From: BMS3B sp964501105
GTDB taxonomy: Archaea > Hydrothermarchaeota > Hydrothermarchaeia > Hydrothermarchaeales > BMS3B
Direction of reading: 5' to 3'
Assembly: GCA_964501105.1 (NCBI GenBank)
Contig: CAZCRG010000049.1
Span: forward strand, 1-11,854
DNA: 11,854 nt
Under the pieces are notes generated by a model. It made no database searches and was not told where the DNA came from. It saw nothing but the letters and a program-made list of their open reading frames with translations. Shown piece after piece: positions 5,509 to 11,074 of this stretch. The first letter of the stretch is position 1; every line of letters starts with the position of its first letter. The position numbers and the translations under genes were made by a program.

Positions 5509-5775
5509 CTATTTGAGAGAACAGCTCTGGGTAGGGCAGATGACAGGTTTGACAGGCTCAGGAGACTCAGGGTGCCGGGGATCTATTTTAGAGAGTATAT
5601 TAAGAGCGAGGTTCGGATCTTCGGGGATGCTCTGGACATCCCACCCTGCCTTTCTGAGAACGAGCCTGGCACAGGTCACATAGTAGTCCCTCTCGGGCTT
5701 ATGCCTCGCCTGTCTGGCCAGGCGCAGGTATATCTCAAAATCTTTAATATGATTATTTTTTATTGGTAGCATATC
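5509..5775 (-). CDS. Hypothetical helical protein (88 aa)
   Basis: ATG 5775 follows GGAGGTGATGGAT; other near in-frame starts fall inside the ribosome site. The N-terminal 55 residues are helical and basic (IYLRLARQARHKPERDYY, CARLVLRKAG), and the last 25 residues are proline-rich with two Cys (ICPTQSCSLK). I do not recognise the family. A short inverted repeat CAGGC-ATTATA-GCCTG (5791-5806) lies just upstream of its ribosome site and may be regulatory. Confidence 0.6.
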   Translation of the reverse strand, partial: DMLPIKNNHIKDFEIYLRLARQARHKPERDYYVTCARLVLRKAGWDVQSIPEDPNLALNILSKIDPRHPESPEPVKPVICPTQSCSLK

Positions 5776-5790
5776 CATCACCTCCTTTTT

Positions 5791-5806
5791 CAGGCATTAT
5801 AGCCTG
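5791..5806. promoter_or_regulatory. Short inverted repeat before the 88-aa gene
   Basis: CAGGC and GCCTG are separated by six bases (ATTATA). It lies seven bases upstream of the ribosome site of the gene at 5775, so it could be an operator or a leader hairpin hiding that site. Confidence 0.3.
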
Positions 5807-5873
5807 CAAATTTTCAGGAGTTTTTTGGAAGATTTTTAGAAGATGGTAAAAGTTCTTCGATAGAAAAAGGGGA

Positions 5874-6587
5874 TTACTTTGTGTATTTCTTATATATTAT
5901 GTCTTTTTCTTGGGGTGTAAGGTATACTCGGGCGCAGCCTTTGCCGTCTCCTACAGGTATTTTTATGTATGTTTGTTCGTCAAGGAGTGGTGCGTCTATA
6001 TTGATAGTCTCCAGGTATTTCTGTATTCTGGTGTTTACGTAGAATGCCTGGATTGCAGCACTTTTTACGTAGAGTCTATATTCTTTGCCTCTTCTGTCTA
6101 TGCCGAAGACGTTATCTCCAAGGGCGTAGTGTAGTCCGGTAACGAGATAGTCTCCATGACTGTCTTTGAAAAGTCTATTTTCTGTTAGCAGCTTCCTGGC
6201 CATTTTTTCAACATCTTCCCGGATGTAATAATATGTCCAGCAGGTTATGAAATACCTGGCTACAGCTCTGGTCTCTTTATCTTTGATTTTCTTGTAGTTT
6301 TTAGCGAAATGATACATTTTTTTCCACAATATATTATCTATTCTGGAAACATTTTCAATTTCTGGAGAATCATTATTGAAACTGTAGCAGTATAATGAAT
6401 TAGTTATATCTTTGAGTATTGCAGCCTTTCTGTAGTCATCAATAGAGTTTATTTCTATTTTTTTGGCTGTTTCTTCTATTCTGTCCAGTGAGCTCAGGGC
6501 GTTGTTATGTATTTTGTGGTATTCTTCTACAGATATGCCAGATATTTCTGCTTGTATTTTATTTACTATTTCGACAACATCCTCCAT
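5874..6587 (-). CDS. AT-rich hypothetical protein (237 aa)
   Basis: ATG 6587 follows AAGGAGGGATGATAC. The product is mostly helical with many Lys, Ile, Tyr and Asn residues (KKMYHFAKNYKKIKDKETR, ARYFITCWTYYYIRED), and a beta-rich C-terminus (EYRLYVKSAA, YIKIPVGDGKGCARVYLTP). It has no motif I know. The gene is clearly more AT-rich than its neighbours, which suggests a recent separate origin. The first 162 bp including the ribosome site are repeated exactly just upstream (6603-6764). The coding end is followed by CCCCCTTTTTC on the minus strand, which could serve as an oligo-T archaeal terminator. Confidence 0.65.
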   Translation of the reverse strand: MEDVVEIVNKIQAEISGISVEEYHKIHNNALSSLDRIEETAKKIEINSIDDYRKAAILKDITNSLYCYSFNNDSPEIENVSRIDNILWKKMYHFAKNYKKIKDKETRAVARYFITCWTYYYIREDVEKMARKLLTENRLFKDSHGDYLVTGLHYALGDNVFGIDRRGKEYRLYVKSAAIQAFYVNTRIQKYLETINIDAPLLDEQTYIKIPVGDGKGCARVYLTPQEKDIIYKKYTK

Positions 6588-6766
6588 GTATCATCCCTCC
6601 TTAATAGAGTTTATTTCTATTTTTTTGGCTGTTTCTTCTATTCTGTCCAGTGAGCTCAGGGCGTTGTTATGTATTTTGTGGTATTCTTCTACAGATATGC
6701 CAGATATTTCTGCTTGTATTTTATTTACTATTTCGACAACATCCTCCATGTATCATCCCTCCTTAA
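6441..6766. repeat. Exact 162-bp tandem duplication
   Basis: The sequence 6441-6602 is repeated base for base at 6603-6764, the last two bases (AA) also being shared. Each copy contains a ribosome site, the ATG and the first 49 codons of the 237-residue protein. I compared the two copies by eye and saw no mismatch, which points to a very recent event or an assembly duplication. Confidence 0.9.
6591..6749 (-). pseudogene. Truncated N-terminal copy of the 237-aa gene (52 aa)
   Basis: The upstream copy of the 162-bp duplication has its own ribosome site and ATG (6749). It reads the same first 49 residues as the gene at 6587 and then leaves the homologous frame, at the repeat junction, to end after three new residues at TGA 6591. 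The stop is three bases before the ATG of the full gene, so the truncated peptide, if made, is translated directly ahead of the intact one. It is either a by-product of the duplication or a short paralogue that could interfere with the full protein. Confidence 0.6.
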
Positions 6767-6852
6767 ATCTTCTGCCAAAGAATCTGCTCATTTCACTCCC
6801 CTTTTGTTAGTCTTCCCACACGGAGGAATCCCCATGATTTTATCATTCTGTT

Positions 6853-6892
6853 GCCTGCAAGACCACATGGGTAAGCGTGGTTGCGTGCAGGC
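6853..6892. other. Two-stem hairpin
   Basis: GCCTGCA (6853-6859) pairs with TGCAGGC (6886-6892), and inside it ACCAC (6862-6866) pairs with GTGGT (6877-6881). The internal loop is 2/4 bases and the apical loop ten bases. It lies between the leftward gene block and the short plus-strand fragment, upstream of or overlapping the fragment's start. Confidence 0.45.
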
Positions 6893-7026
6893 TGAGGGGT
6901 GACGGGCTGTTTCTGGACGGTGACAGCGAGAGAATCAGCGGAGCCTACACCATAGAAGTCCTCGAGCTCTACAGCGGCATATGCAGCAAATACGCATGCT
7001 GCGATCCCTGCCTGCTGGTGTACTGA
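6877..7026 (+). pseudogene. Short plus-strand coding fragment (about 49 aa from GTG), origin unknown
   Basis: A frame open from 6838 to TGA 7026 contains a protein-like stretch: RLRGDGLFLDGDSERISG, then YTIEVLELYSGICSKYA and CCDPCLLVY. Composition and the balanced charged/hydrophobic pattern look coded rather than random, and the base composition is higher in GC than the flanks. There is no ribosome site ahead of GTG 6877 and no ATG, so it looks like the 3' end of a lost gene. The Cys residues in SKYACCDPC may once have bound metal. I do not recognise the family. Confidence 0.4.
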
Positions 7027-7082
7027 GAGATTCTAAAAAAGTTTTAGGCTATCCTCTGCCTTCCAATTTTGTTTGTAGTTGG

Positions 7083-7106
7083 TATCAATTTAGTAAATAA
7101 TTGATA
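7083..7106 (+). promoter_or_regulatory. Inverted-repeat operator before the ribbon-helix-helix gene
   Basis: TATCAATT (7083-7090) and AATTGATA (7099-7106) form a perfect 8-bp inverted repeat with an eight-base spacer, 20 bases upstream of the ATG at 7127. The spacer region TTTAGTAAATAA may serve as TATA box. Autoregulation by the RHH product is the obvious model. Confidence 0.5.
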
Positions 7107-7126
7107 GCAAATTATTGGTGATTGCT

Positions 7127-7603
7127 ATGAAAGTGCAGGTTAACATTCGAGCGTCCCGAGACCTCCTCGAAACTTTCAGGAAGCTGGGACGCAAGAAAGG
7201 CTGGGGAGGTCAGCAGAAGGCGTTAGAAGAGGCTCTGAAGCTGTATGTAGCTGTTAAGGGGGGTGATGTTGTGGCTATGATTGATGGCGAGATTGTTGTT
7301 GCTGAAGAAATAAGACAGAAGCTTTTTGCAGGTGAGGAGTTCACAGCAAGGCCGCTCTCTGGGACTCTGTTCTCTAGGAGCGCTCTTCTGAAGCTTGGCA
7401 ACATTGTAGCAGAGTTTCTGAGTGAGAACCCTCCCAGCTCTCTCTCTGCTGGCGAGGAAGAGATTGAGATAGACGATATCCCTGCAAAAATAGAGGAGGG
7501 CAAGGTAATCTATGCAAGCTGGGGTGACAGAAAGGAAGGACCCTTCATGAGGTATGACAGGTTGCTGGTTCTCTCGCCCTCTGAGCTTTCAGTAGAGCAT
7601 TAG
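7127..7603 (+). CDS. Ribbon-helix-helix (CopG-like) DNA-binding protein with an extra C-terminal domain (158 aa)
   Basis: ATG 7127 follows ATTGGTGATTGCT; the upstream TTG at 7115 is less likely. Residues 1-42 form a short strand (KVQVNIRA), a helix (RDLLETFRKLGRKK) and a second helix (GQQKALEEALKLYVA), the RHH pattern with polar strand residues for the major groove. Residues about 45-158 are a separate alpha/beta domain with acidic stretches (AGEEEIEIDDI) and no family that I recognise; it could sense a ligand or bind a partner. The perfect inverted repeat just upstream fits a self-controlled repressor. Its stop overlaps the stop of the convergent MBL gene by four bases. Confidence 0.65.
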   Translation: MKVQVNIRASRDLLETFRKLGRKKGWGGQQKALEEALKLYVAVKGGDVVAMIDGEIVVAEEIRQKLFAGEEFTARPLSGTLFSRSALLKLGNIVAEFLSENPPSSLSAGEEEIEIDDIPAKIEEGKVIYASWGDRKEGPFMRYDRLLVLSPSELSVEH

Positions 7604-8202
7604 CATATCTTATGAGCAATTTCGTCAGCCCAAGGTGGAGTTACTGGATGTGGTAGTCCCCAAACAGATATGCCTGAATCCTTGAGAATTTCTGCGATAC
7701 GAGCAACTTTGTTTGCAAGTTCATCTGGATGAGATGTTCTGTGCTTCCCGTCTTTGATTCCACCATAGCTGGGTAGTATTATTACTGCTGGCTTTACTAT
7801 CTCCACGATATTTGGTATTAAGTTCACTTCTGAAGCATCCAGCTCTCCTATGAATATTGCTGTTCTGTTACCTTCTCTGAATATCCACCAAGCAGAATGG
7901 AGATAGCCACCTGGAGGAGTTATATTGAAAGCCCTTCTGAGATCATCTGCAAGTAGGGGATATCCGTACACTCTACCACTTATTCTTCTTCCCCTCCTCG
8001 GACTTACAGCCTTAACTGTTGTTCTTGTAGGGTCTCTGATACTGCTGTAGTGGAGATCATGGACGAATATTTCTTCGGGCACAAAGGTGCACTGAGCAGC
8101 TGTTGGATCGTGGTCAATGTGTGTATGGGAAACTACTCCCACTTTTTGGAGTCCACCAAAACTCCAGTGGTCAAGCTGTACGCTTCTGAGAAACTTTCTC
8201 AT
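7600..8202 (-). CDS. Metallo-beta-lactamase-fold protein (200 aa)
   Basis: SHTHIDHD at residues 25-32 gives the HxHxDH zinc motif (H26, H28, D30, H31). IFIGELDASE (D122) fits the metal-bridging Asp, and GLPHP (H185) the C-terminal His. This is the MBL fold used by hydrolases acting on nucleotides, RNA, DNA and lactones; the substrate is unknown. At 200 residues it is a minimal fold without beta-CASP insertion. ATG 8202 stands two bases after the stop of the upstream gene (TAAGGATG), giving coupling; GTG 8223 is an alternative with a 19-base overlap. It is related to the MBL protein at 10353-11066: the same order THxHxDH, G-(E/D)-x-DAxE, P-x-Y, (H)-x-x-E-A/L, and GLxH. Confidence 0.75.
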   Translation of the reverse strand: MRKFLRSVQLDHWSFGGLQKVGVVSHTHIDHDPTAAQCTFVPEEIFVHDLHYSSIRDPTRTTVKAVSPRRGRRISGRVYGYPLLADDLRRAFNITPPGGYLHSAWWIFREGNRTAIFIGELDASEVNLIPNIVEIVKPAVIILPSYGGIKDGKHRTSHPDELANKVARIAEILKDSGISVWGLPHPVTPPWADEIAHKIC

Positions 8203-8204
8203 CC

Positions 8205-9107
8205 TTACCACTTCCTCTGCCACCTCTTTCTGGCATGCACAACTTTTCTGCGGTGCATGCCTCTCTGTCTAAGCGGAAGATTCTGCTTTCGTGCAGGCTT
8301 TCTCTTCTTCGGTGTGATTCTGGAGCCCCTGAGCCTCCTGGAGAGTCCCATCCTTCGCTCCGGCTGGCTGAACCTTCCTGGTTCAGTGACTGTCCACCTG
8401 CCGCAGATGGTGCATCTCTCAACTGCTATCACTGTGTTTGACTCCTTGTCTCTGGGGTCAGGCTGCACATGCCTCTCCACAGCAAGCCTGTGGCTGTGGG
8501 CAAACTCTGGAAATTCAGCTGAGTCTTCAATGCCTCTGAAAAGCTGCTTCAGCTTTGCCGAGTCATAATTTACATTCTCTGCACCATAGATTACCTTGAG
8601 GTTCTGGATACTCTCTAAAGCACCCCTGTAGGTTACTGTGTTTGTGATCGTGAATCTCCTGGCAATCTCTGCAAGCTTGCTGATGTGCAATATCACATTG
8701 TCAGCCACGAGGGTCTGAGTCTTCTCGCTGACAACTACCACCCTGGCCTTGCCAGTGGCATCTCTGAGCTTTACGAACTGTATTTTTGTTACTGGTGTGT
8801 CCACTGTGACAAACTCAGGAGCTTTCCTTCTGGCAACTATGCAGGTCTCTGGCTCAAAAATGTAGTATCTCCCTGAGCTGTGTGCCCACATTCTGCCCTT
8901 CCAGACCTCGCCCGGGAGGGGCTGAATAGGCGCTCTCCTGGCTGGCAAAACTATCCTGCCATCGGCAGCTTTGCCTATGGCGTTTCCCTCTCTCCCTCTG
9001 TAGAAGGAGACTACTGCTTCAGCCTCTGTGGCCTCCCTCATAAGCTGTGGCGGTAGCTTGTAGCCTCCCACCCCAAGGTTTATTGTATCTACGGTAACGG
9101 CAGCCAT
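8205..9107 (-). CDS. Hypothetical protein with a CxxC knuckle and long basic tail (300 aa)
   Basis: ATG 9107 follows a strong AAAGGAGGTGATAGAAA site. Residues 1-230 are beta-rich with a helical patch (ISKLAEIARRF, KLKQLFRGIEDSAEF). CTIC at 232-235 is one half of a zinc knuckle without an obvious second half in this frame. Residues about 245-300 are extremely Arg/Lys-rich (PKKRKPARKQ, RKRWQRKW), the sort of tail that packs against nucleic acid. Other Cys pairs (CTAEKLC) appear in the -1 frame near the end, so a frameshift near 8300-8400 is possible. The protein is unknown to me; coupling to the MBL gene suggests joint function, and a structural nucleic-acid-binding role is inference. Confidence 0.65.
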   Translation of the reverse strand: MAAVTVDTINLGVGGYKLPPQLMREATEAEAVVSFYRGREGNAIGKAADGRIVLPARRAPIQPLPGEVWKGRMWAHSSGRYYIFEPETCIVARRKAPEFVTVDTPVTKIQFVKLRDATGKARVVVVSEKTQTLVADNVILHISKLAEIARRFTITNTVTYRGALESIQNLKVIYGAENVNYDSAKLKQLFRGIEDSAEFPEFAHSHRLAVERHVQPDPRDKESNTVIAVERCTICGRWTVTEPGRFSQPERRMGLSRRLRGSRITPKKRKPARKQNLPLRQRGMHRRKVVHARKRWQRKW

Positions 9108-9151
9108 TTTCTATCACCTCCTTTAAGTGCACACCCTTCTGCCAGGCTGCC

Positions 9152-9207
9152 TTTCAGGATAGCTCAAGCTACCCATTTTAATATCGTTTACTTCAACTAT
9201 CCTGAAA
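9152..9207. repeat. 11-bp inverted repeat TTTCAGGATAG
   Basis: TTTCAGGATAG (9152-9162) and CTATCCTGAAA (9197-9207) are perfect inverted copies, 34 bases apart, bracketing the TATA-like box and the TAGCT site. The right copy also forms the tail of the IS605-end-like sequence. Confidence 0.5.
9160..9185 (-). promoter_or_regulatory. Promoter with TAGCT-N2-AGCTA site before the 300-aa gene
   Basis: On the minus strand GATATTAAAATGGG (about 9184-9171) is a TATA-like box. It is directly followed by GTAGCTTGAGCTA (9172-9160), an inverted repeat TAGCT-TG-AGCTA. Placement after TATA is the same as for the sites at 297 and 3146, and the half-site (G)TAGCT is shared, but the two-base spacer differs, so membership in the same operator family is uncertain. 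Confidence 0.4.
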
Positions 9208-9347
9208 AAAGCAGATGGGTGGCAATTCTCGGGCTCTTCTCTGGGCTATAACCATGAGTAAGAGTCCGTCCCCTGCCCTCGCGGGCTTTCAGGTCTCGAC
9301 CCAGGACCTCCGCTCAGGGATGAGCGACCCGCTCAGGCGTGAGCGGG
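9195..9347 (-). mobile_element. Probable IS200/IS605 tnpB 3'-end / omega-RNA-like remnant
   Basis: On the minus strand a series of hairpins (CCCGCTCACGCCTGAGCGGG at about 9342-9323, then CGCTCATCCCTGAGCG, then AGGTC...GACCT) leads into AGAGCCCGAGAATTGCCACCC and CAGGATAGTTGAA. This layout is that of the structured 3' end of tnpB and the right end of IS200/IS605 elements in archaea (…GAGAATCCC-hairpin-GGATGTCAA). The frame there reads GRTLTHGYSPEKSPRIATHL, with the SPRI/SPRL motif typical of TnpB tails. No tnpB or tnpA body remains. Assignment rests on pattern memory, not on a search. Confidence 0.45.
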
Positions 9348-9365
9348 CTTGAAAAGAAATAAAAA

Positions 9366-9377
9366 GAGAAGCTTCTC
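9366..9377 (-). terminator. Possible terminator: palindrome plus T-tract
   Basis: GAGAAGCTTCTC is a perfect palindrome followed on the minus strand by TTTTTATTTCTTTTC. A 4-bp stem with AGCT loop and a U-run could stop minus-strand transcripts coming from the region to its right. The stem is short, so this is tentative. Confidence 0.3.
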
Positions 9378-9470
9378 CCTCACTATTGTTTGAACACGTG
9401 AAATCCAGAAGAATATCATAGATAAAAGCTGTTTTTTAGAAAGTTACCTTTAGTTATTTCTTGGTCTGTT

Positions 9471-9575
9471 CGAGTTCTGGAAGACACTTCCCTTAGCGAG
9501 GGGAAGCTCCGTCTCCTCCGCTTAACTGCGGGGGCGGTTCCCCTCGGACAGGCCCCAGCCCCTCCACGCGGAGAG
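9471..9575 (-). mobile_element. Second hairpin-rich remnant resembling a TnpB tail
   Basis: The minus strand carries closely spaced GC hairpins, including CTTCCC...GGGAAG (about 9486-9505). The minus-strand frame there reads GACPRGTAPAVKRRR and later SLREVSSRTRTDQE, loosely like C-terminal tails of archaeal TnpB proteins. A 105-residue ORF (9733-9416) contains it, but its upper part is antisense to hicA. I read it as an IS605-type remnant with low certainty. The stretch 9378-9470 between this and the first remnant is AT-rich and I see nothing in it. Confidence 0.3.
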
Positions 9576-9646
9576 TAATAGTGACCTGCTGGGGGATTGT
9601 AGTGAGAAGCTTCCTGCCTTTTGGTGCTGATAACAGGTGGTGTCTC

Positions 9647-9868
9647 TTGAAACTCTGTGTAATCTCTGGTTGTGAGGCTTTGATGGCTTTTCAAAAATCT
9701 GGATGGAGGGTTGCAAGACGGAAAGGAAGTCATGTCACAATGATTAGAGAGAATTCAAAAGCAATACTTACAGTTCCCTTGCACCGAGAACTTGACAGGG
9801 GGACTATGAGAAGCCTGATAAGAAAGTCGGGCTTAACACCCAACGAGTTCCTGAAGCAGCTCAGATAA
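9647..9868 (+). CDS. hicA: HicA-family mRNA interferase toxin
   Basis: From TTG 9647 (ribosome site GGTGGTG five bases upstream) the 73-residue product starts MKLCVISGCEALMAFQKSGW and continues RVARRKGSHVTM, then AILTVPLHRELDRGTMRSLI and SGLTPNEFLKQL. This is the HicA double-stranded-RNA-binding-like fold: the KGSH motif (catalytic His29), the TVPxH-ELxxGT strand-helix and the SGLTxxEFL end. The TTG start restores the usual N-terminus (K-L-x-V-I/V-S-G); a start at the internal ATG 9683 would remove it. HicA cleaves mRNA. Unlike usual hicAB operons, the antitoxin gene is on the opposite strand, converging with an 8-base overlap of the 3' ends. Confidence 0.8.
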   Translation: MKLCVISGCEALMAFQKSGWRVARRKGSHVTMIRENSKAILTVPLHRELDRGTMRSLIRKSGLTPNEFLKQLR

Positions 9869-10064
9869 TAACTTCCACAACTTTTTCGCCCTTTTTTGCC
9901 TTAATTCTATCGTTGCATGTGTCGATCCAGAGCTTAATCGCTTCTCTGATGTTCTCCAGAGCCTCTTCTACAGTCTTTCCCTGAGTAACACATCCCTCAA
10001 ACGCCGGACATTTAGCAACATAATATCCGTCTTCACCATCTCTCACAACTACTTTAACCTTCAT
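9861..10064 (-). CDS. hicB: HicB-family antitoxin (67 aa, no DNA-binding domain)
   Basis: The product reads MKVKVVVRDGEDGYYVAKCP, then FEGCVTQGKTVEEALENIRE and AIKLWID, matching the HicB/UPF0150 partial RNase-H-like fold (GYYVAxCPxxxGCxTQGxTxEEALxNIxEAI). It stops at residue 67, so the C-terminal RHH or HTH domain of longer HicB antitoxins is absent, as in other short archaeal members. Expected role: binding and blocking HicA. ATG 10064 has GAGAGGTAG just upstream. A TATA-like CTTTTAAAAATC lies about 45 bases before the ATG, in the divergent region shared with the gene at 10130. Confidence 0.85.
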   Translation of the reverse strand: MKVKVVVRDGEDGYYVAKCPAFEGCVTQGKTVEEALENIREAIKLWIDTCNDRIKAKKGEKVVEVII

Positions 10065-10129
10065 ATCTACTACCTCTCAAAAATATCTTCTAAAACTTGA
10101 TTTTTAAAAGTAACAAGGAGGTGATTGCT
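10065..10129. promoter_or_regulatory. Divergent promoter region between hicB and the 115-aa gene
   Basis: The near-palindromic GATTTTTAAAAGT (about 10100-10112) reads as a TATA box in both directions. hicB is served leftward. The rightward gene begins about 20 bases later with AAGGAGGTGATTGCT, so its own start would be very close. HicB lacks a DNA-binding domain here, so control by another protein is likely. Confidence 0.35.
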
Positions 10130-10477
10130 ATGGTGTATGAAACTGTTGAGTTGACTCAAAAAGAAAAGTTATTAATTGACAAGCTTGCTGGTATGCTGGA
10201 GCTTTCTGAAGAAAGGTTCTATGTGGTTACTAAAAATGATAAGAAGAGAGTTAAGGACATATTTGAAGCCCTCCATGAACTAAGAAAAGAAAATGTAAAA
10301 GTAGCAGAAGTGGAGACACGAGCAGGCGTCGTGGTCGTCATAGACAAAGACCTCAACACTTGCTTCTGTGATGATTACGTACTCGCTGACAGCCTTTGCA
10401 GATCTCCATGCTCCCGCATTCTACAAGTCCATCCCTGTAATTATCGAGAGACGGAATTCTTTGGGAATACTCAATAA
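10130..10477 (+). CDS. Hypothetical protein (up to 115 aa)
   Basis: ATG 10130 is preceded by AAGGAGGTGATTGCT, a near-perfect ribosome site. The first 75 residues form a helical, Lys/Glu-rich small domain (LTQKEKLLIDKLAGMLEL, VKDIFEALHELRKENVKV) ending in a hydrophobic strand (AGVVVVIDKDL). The remaining part from 10353 on runs antisense to the end of the convergent MBL gene and is Cys-rich with little order (SLCRSPCSRILQVHPC), so it may be a read-through tail gained by loss of an earlier stop. I do not recognise the family. Confidence 0.55.
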   Translation: MVYETVELTQKEKLLIDKLAGMLELSEERFYVVTKNDKKRVKDIFEALHELRKENVKVAEVETRAGVVVVIDKDLNTCFCDDYVLADSLCRSPCSRILQVHPCNYRETEFFGNTQ

Positions 10478-11066
10478 ATATGTCTAACTCTCTAAGTTTC
10501 TCTGCCTTTTTGCTATGGGCAAGTCCGACTATTACTGGCTTTCCAAGGTCTCTCTTGATTCTCTTTATTTCACGCACTAGTGTCCTCTGAGCCTCTGACA
10601 AATGTTTGGAATTCCTCTGAAGTCTACCTTTTTGTCCACTGACAAACCTTGTGTACACTGGAAAAATGAAGTAATCAGGCTGATGACGTTTGACAAGCTC
10701 TGCAAGCTTTTCCCACTCTGGGGCATCGTAGTCTCCTACAAGAATCACTATTTTCTCGCTAGACTGCCGTTTGAACTTTATTTTCAATACTGCAGCATCG
10801 TCGTGAATGTGTTTTACTTTCCCCACAGCCTCAATGTGCATATTCGTTTTCTGCTCTTTAAAGTAGTGGCTATACTTCTCTGACAAATACTGAGAACTCT
10901 CTGTCAAAAACTTTACATCAAAAGGTACAACTATTTCTACCGGAAGTTTGCAAGGGATATGATCACCGTGGAAATGGGTCAATAACCTGCATTTTGCCTC
11001 TGGGCTTATAACCCAGCAGTCCACGTTGAATGGAATTTCATCCACCATCCTTCTCTCAGCCTCCAT
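10353..11066 (-). CDS. Metallo-beta-lactamase-fold protein (237 aa)
   Basis: LLTHFHGDHI at residues 28-37 supplies the HxHxDH motif (H31, H33, D35, H36). VILVGDYDAPEW (D112/D114) and GLAHSKK (H184) fit the later metal ligands. It is a paralogue of the MBL protein at 7600-8202 with the same arrangement. Residues after about 205 include CGSMEICKGC and other Cys that could add a metal site, or may be non-native, because this part overlaps the convergent gene by 125 bases. ATG 11066 is chosen for GGGAGGGG eight bases upstream; the frame stays open further (to 11147) over hairpin-rich sequence that looks non-coding. Substrate unknown; small MBL proteins act on nucleic acids, cyclic nucleotides or esters. 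Confidence 0.7.
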   Translation of the reverse strand: MEAERRMVDEIPFNVDCWVISPEAKCRLLTHFHGDHIPCKLPVEIVVPFDVKFLTESSQYLSEKYSHYFKEQKTNMHIEAVGKVKHIHDDAAVLKIKFKRQSSEKIVILVGDYDAPEWEKLAELVKRHQPDYFIFPVYTRFVSGQKGRLQRNSKHLSEAQRTLVREIKRIKRDLGKPVIVGLAHSKKAEKLRELDIFIEYSQRIPSLDNYRDGLVECGSMEICKGCQRVRNHHRSKC

Positions 11067-11074
11067 TTTCTTTT

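Noticed and set aside
6463..6810. Plus-strand ORF with an apparent protein repeat
   Set aside because: The repeat is only the shadow of the 162-bp duplication read on the wrong strand.
7027..7060. CTAAAA-AAG-TTTTAG as a terminator
   Set aside because: Only A/T pairs and no clear T-run; too weak to list, though it could slow transcription after the fragment at 6877-7026.
8171..8422. 83-residue minus-strand ORF overlapping the 300-residue gene
   Set aside because: Composition (Gly/Ser/Arg) and lack of a ribosome site suggest a shadow; kept only as a hint of a possible frameshift.
8050..8568. 172-residue plus-strand ORF
   Set aside because: It runs antisense to the MBL and 300-residue genes, which have recognisable motifs or strong ribosome sites; no ribosome site of its own.
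9416..9733. Minus-strand ORF of 105 residues as a gene
   Set aside because: Its first part is antisense to hicA and its middle is hairpin-rich IS605-like sequence; start lacks a ribosome site. Better explained as a remnant.
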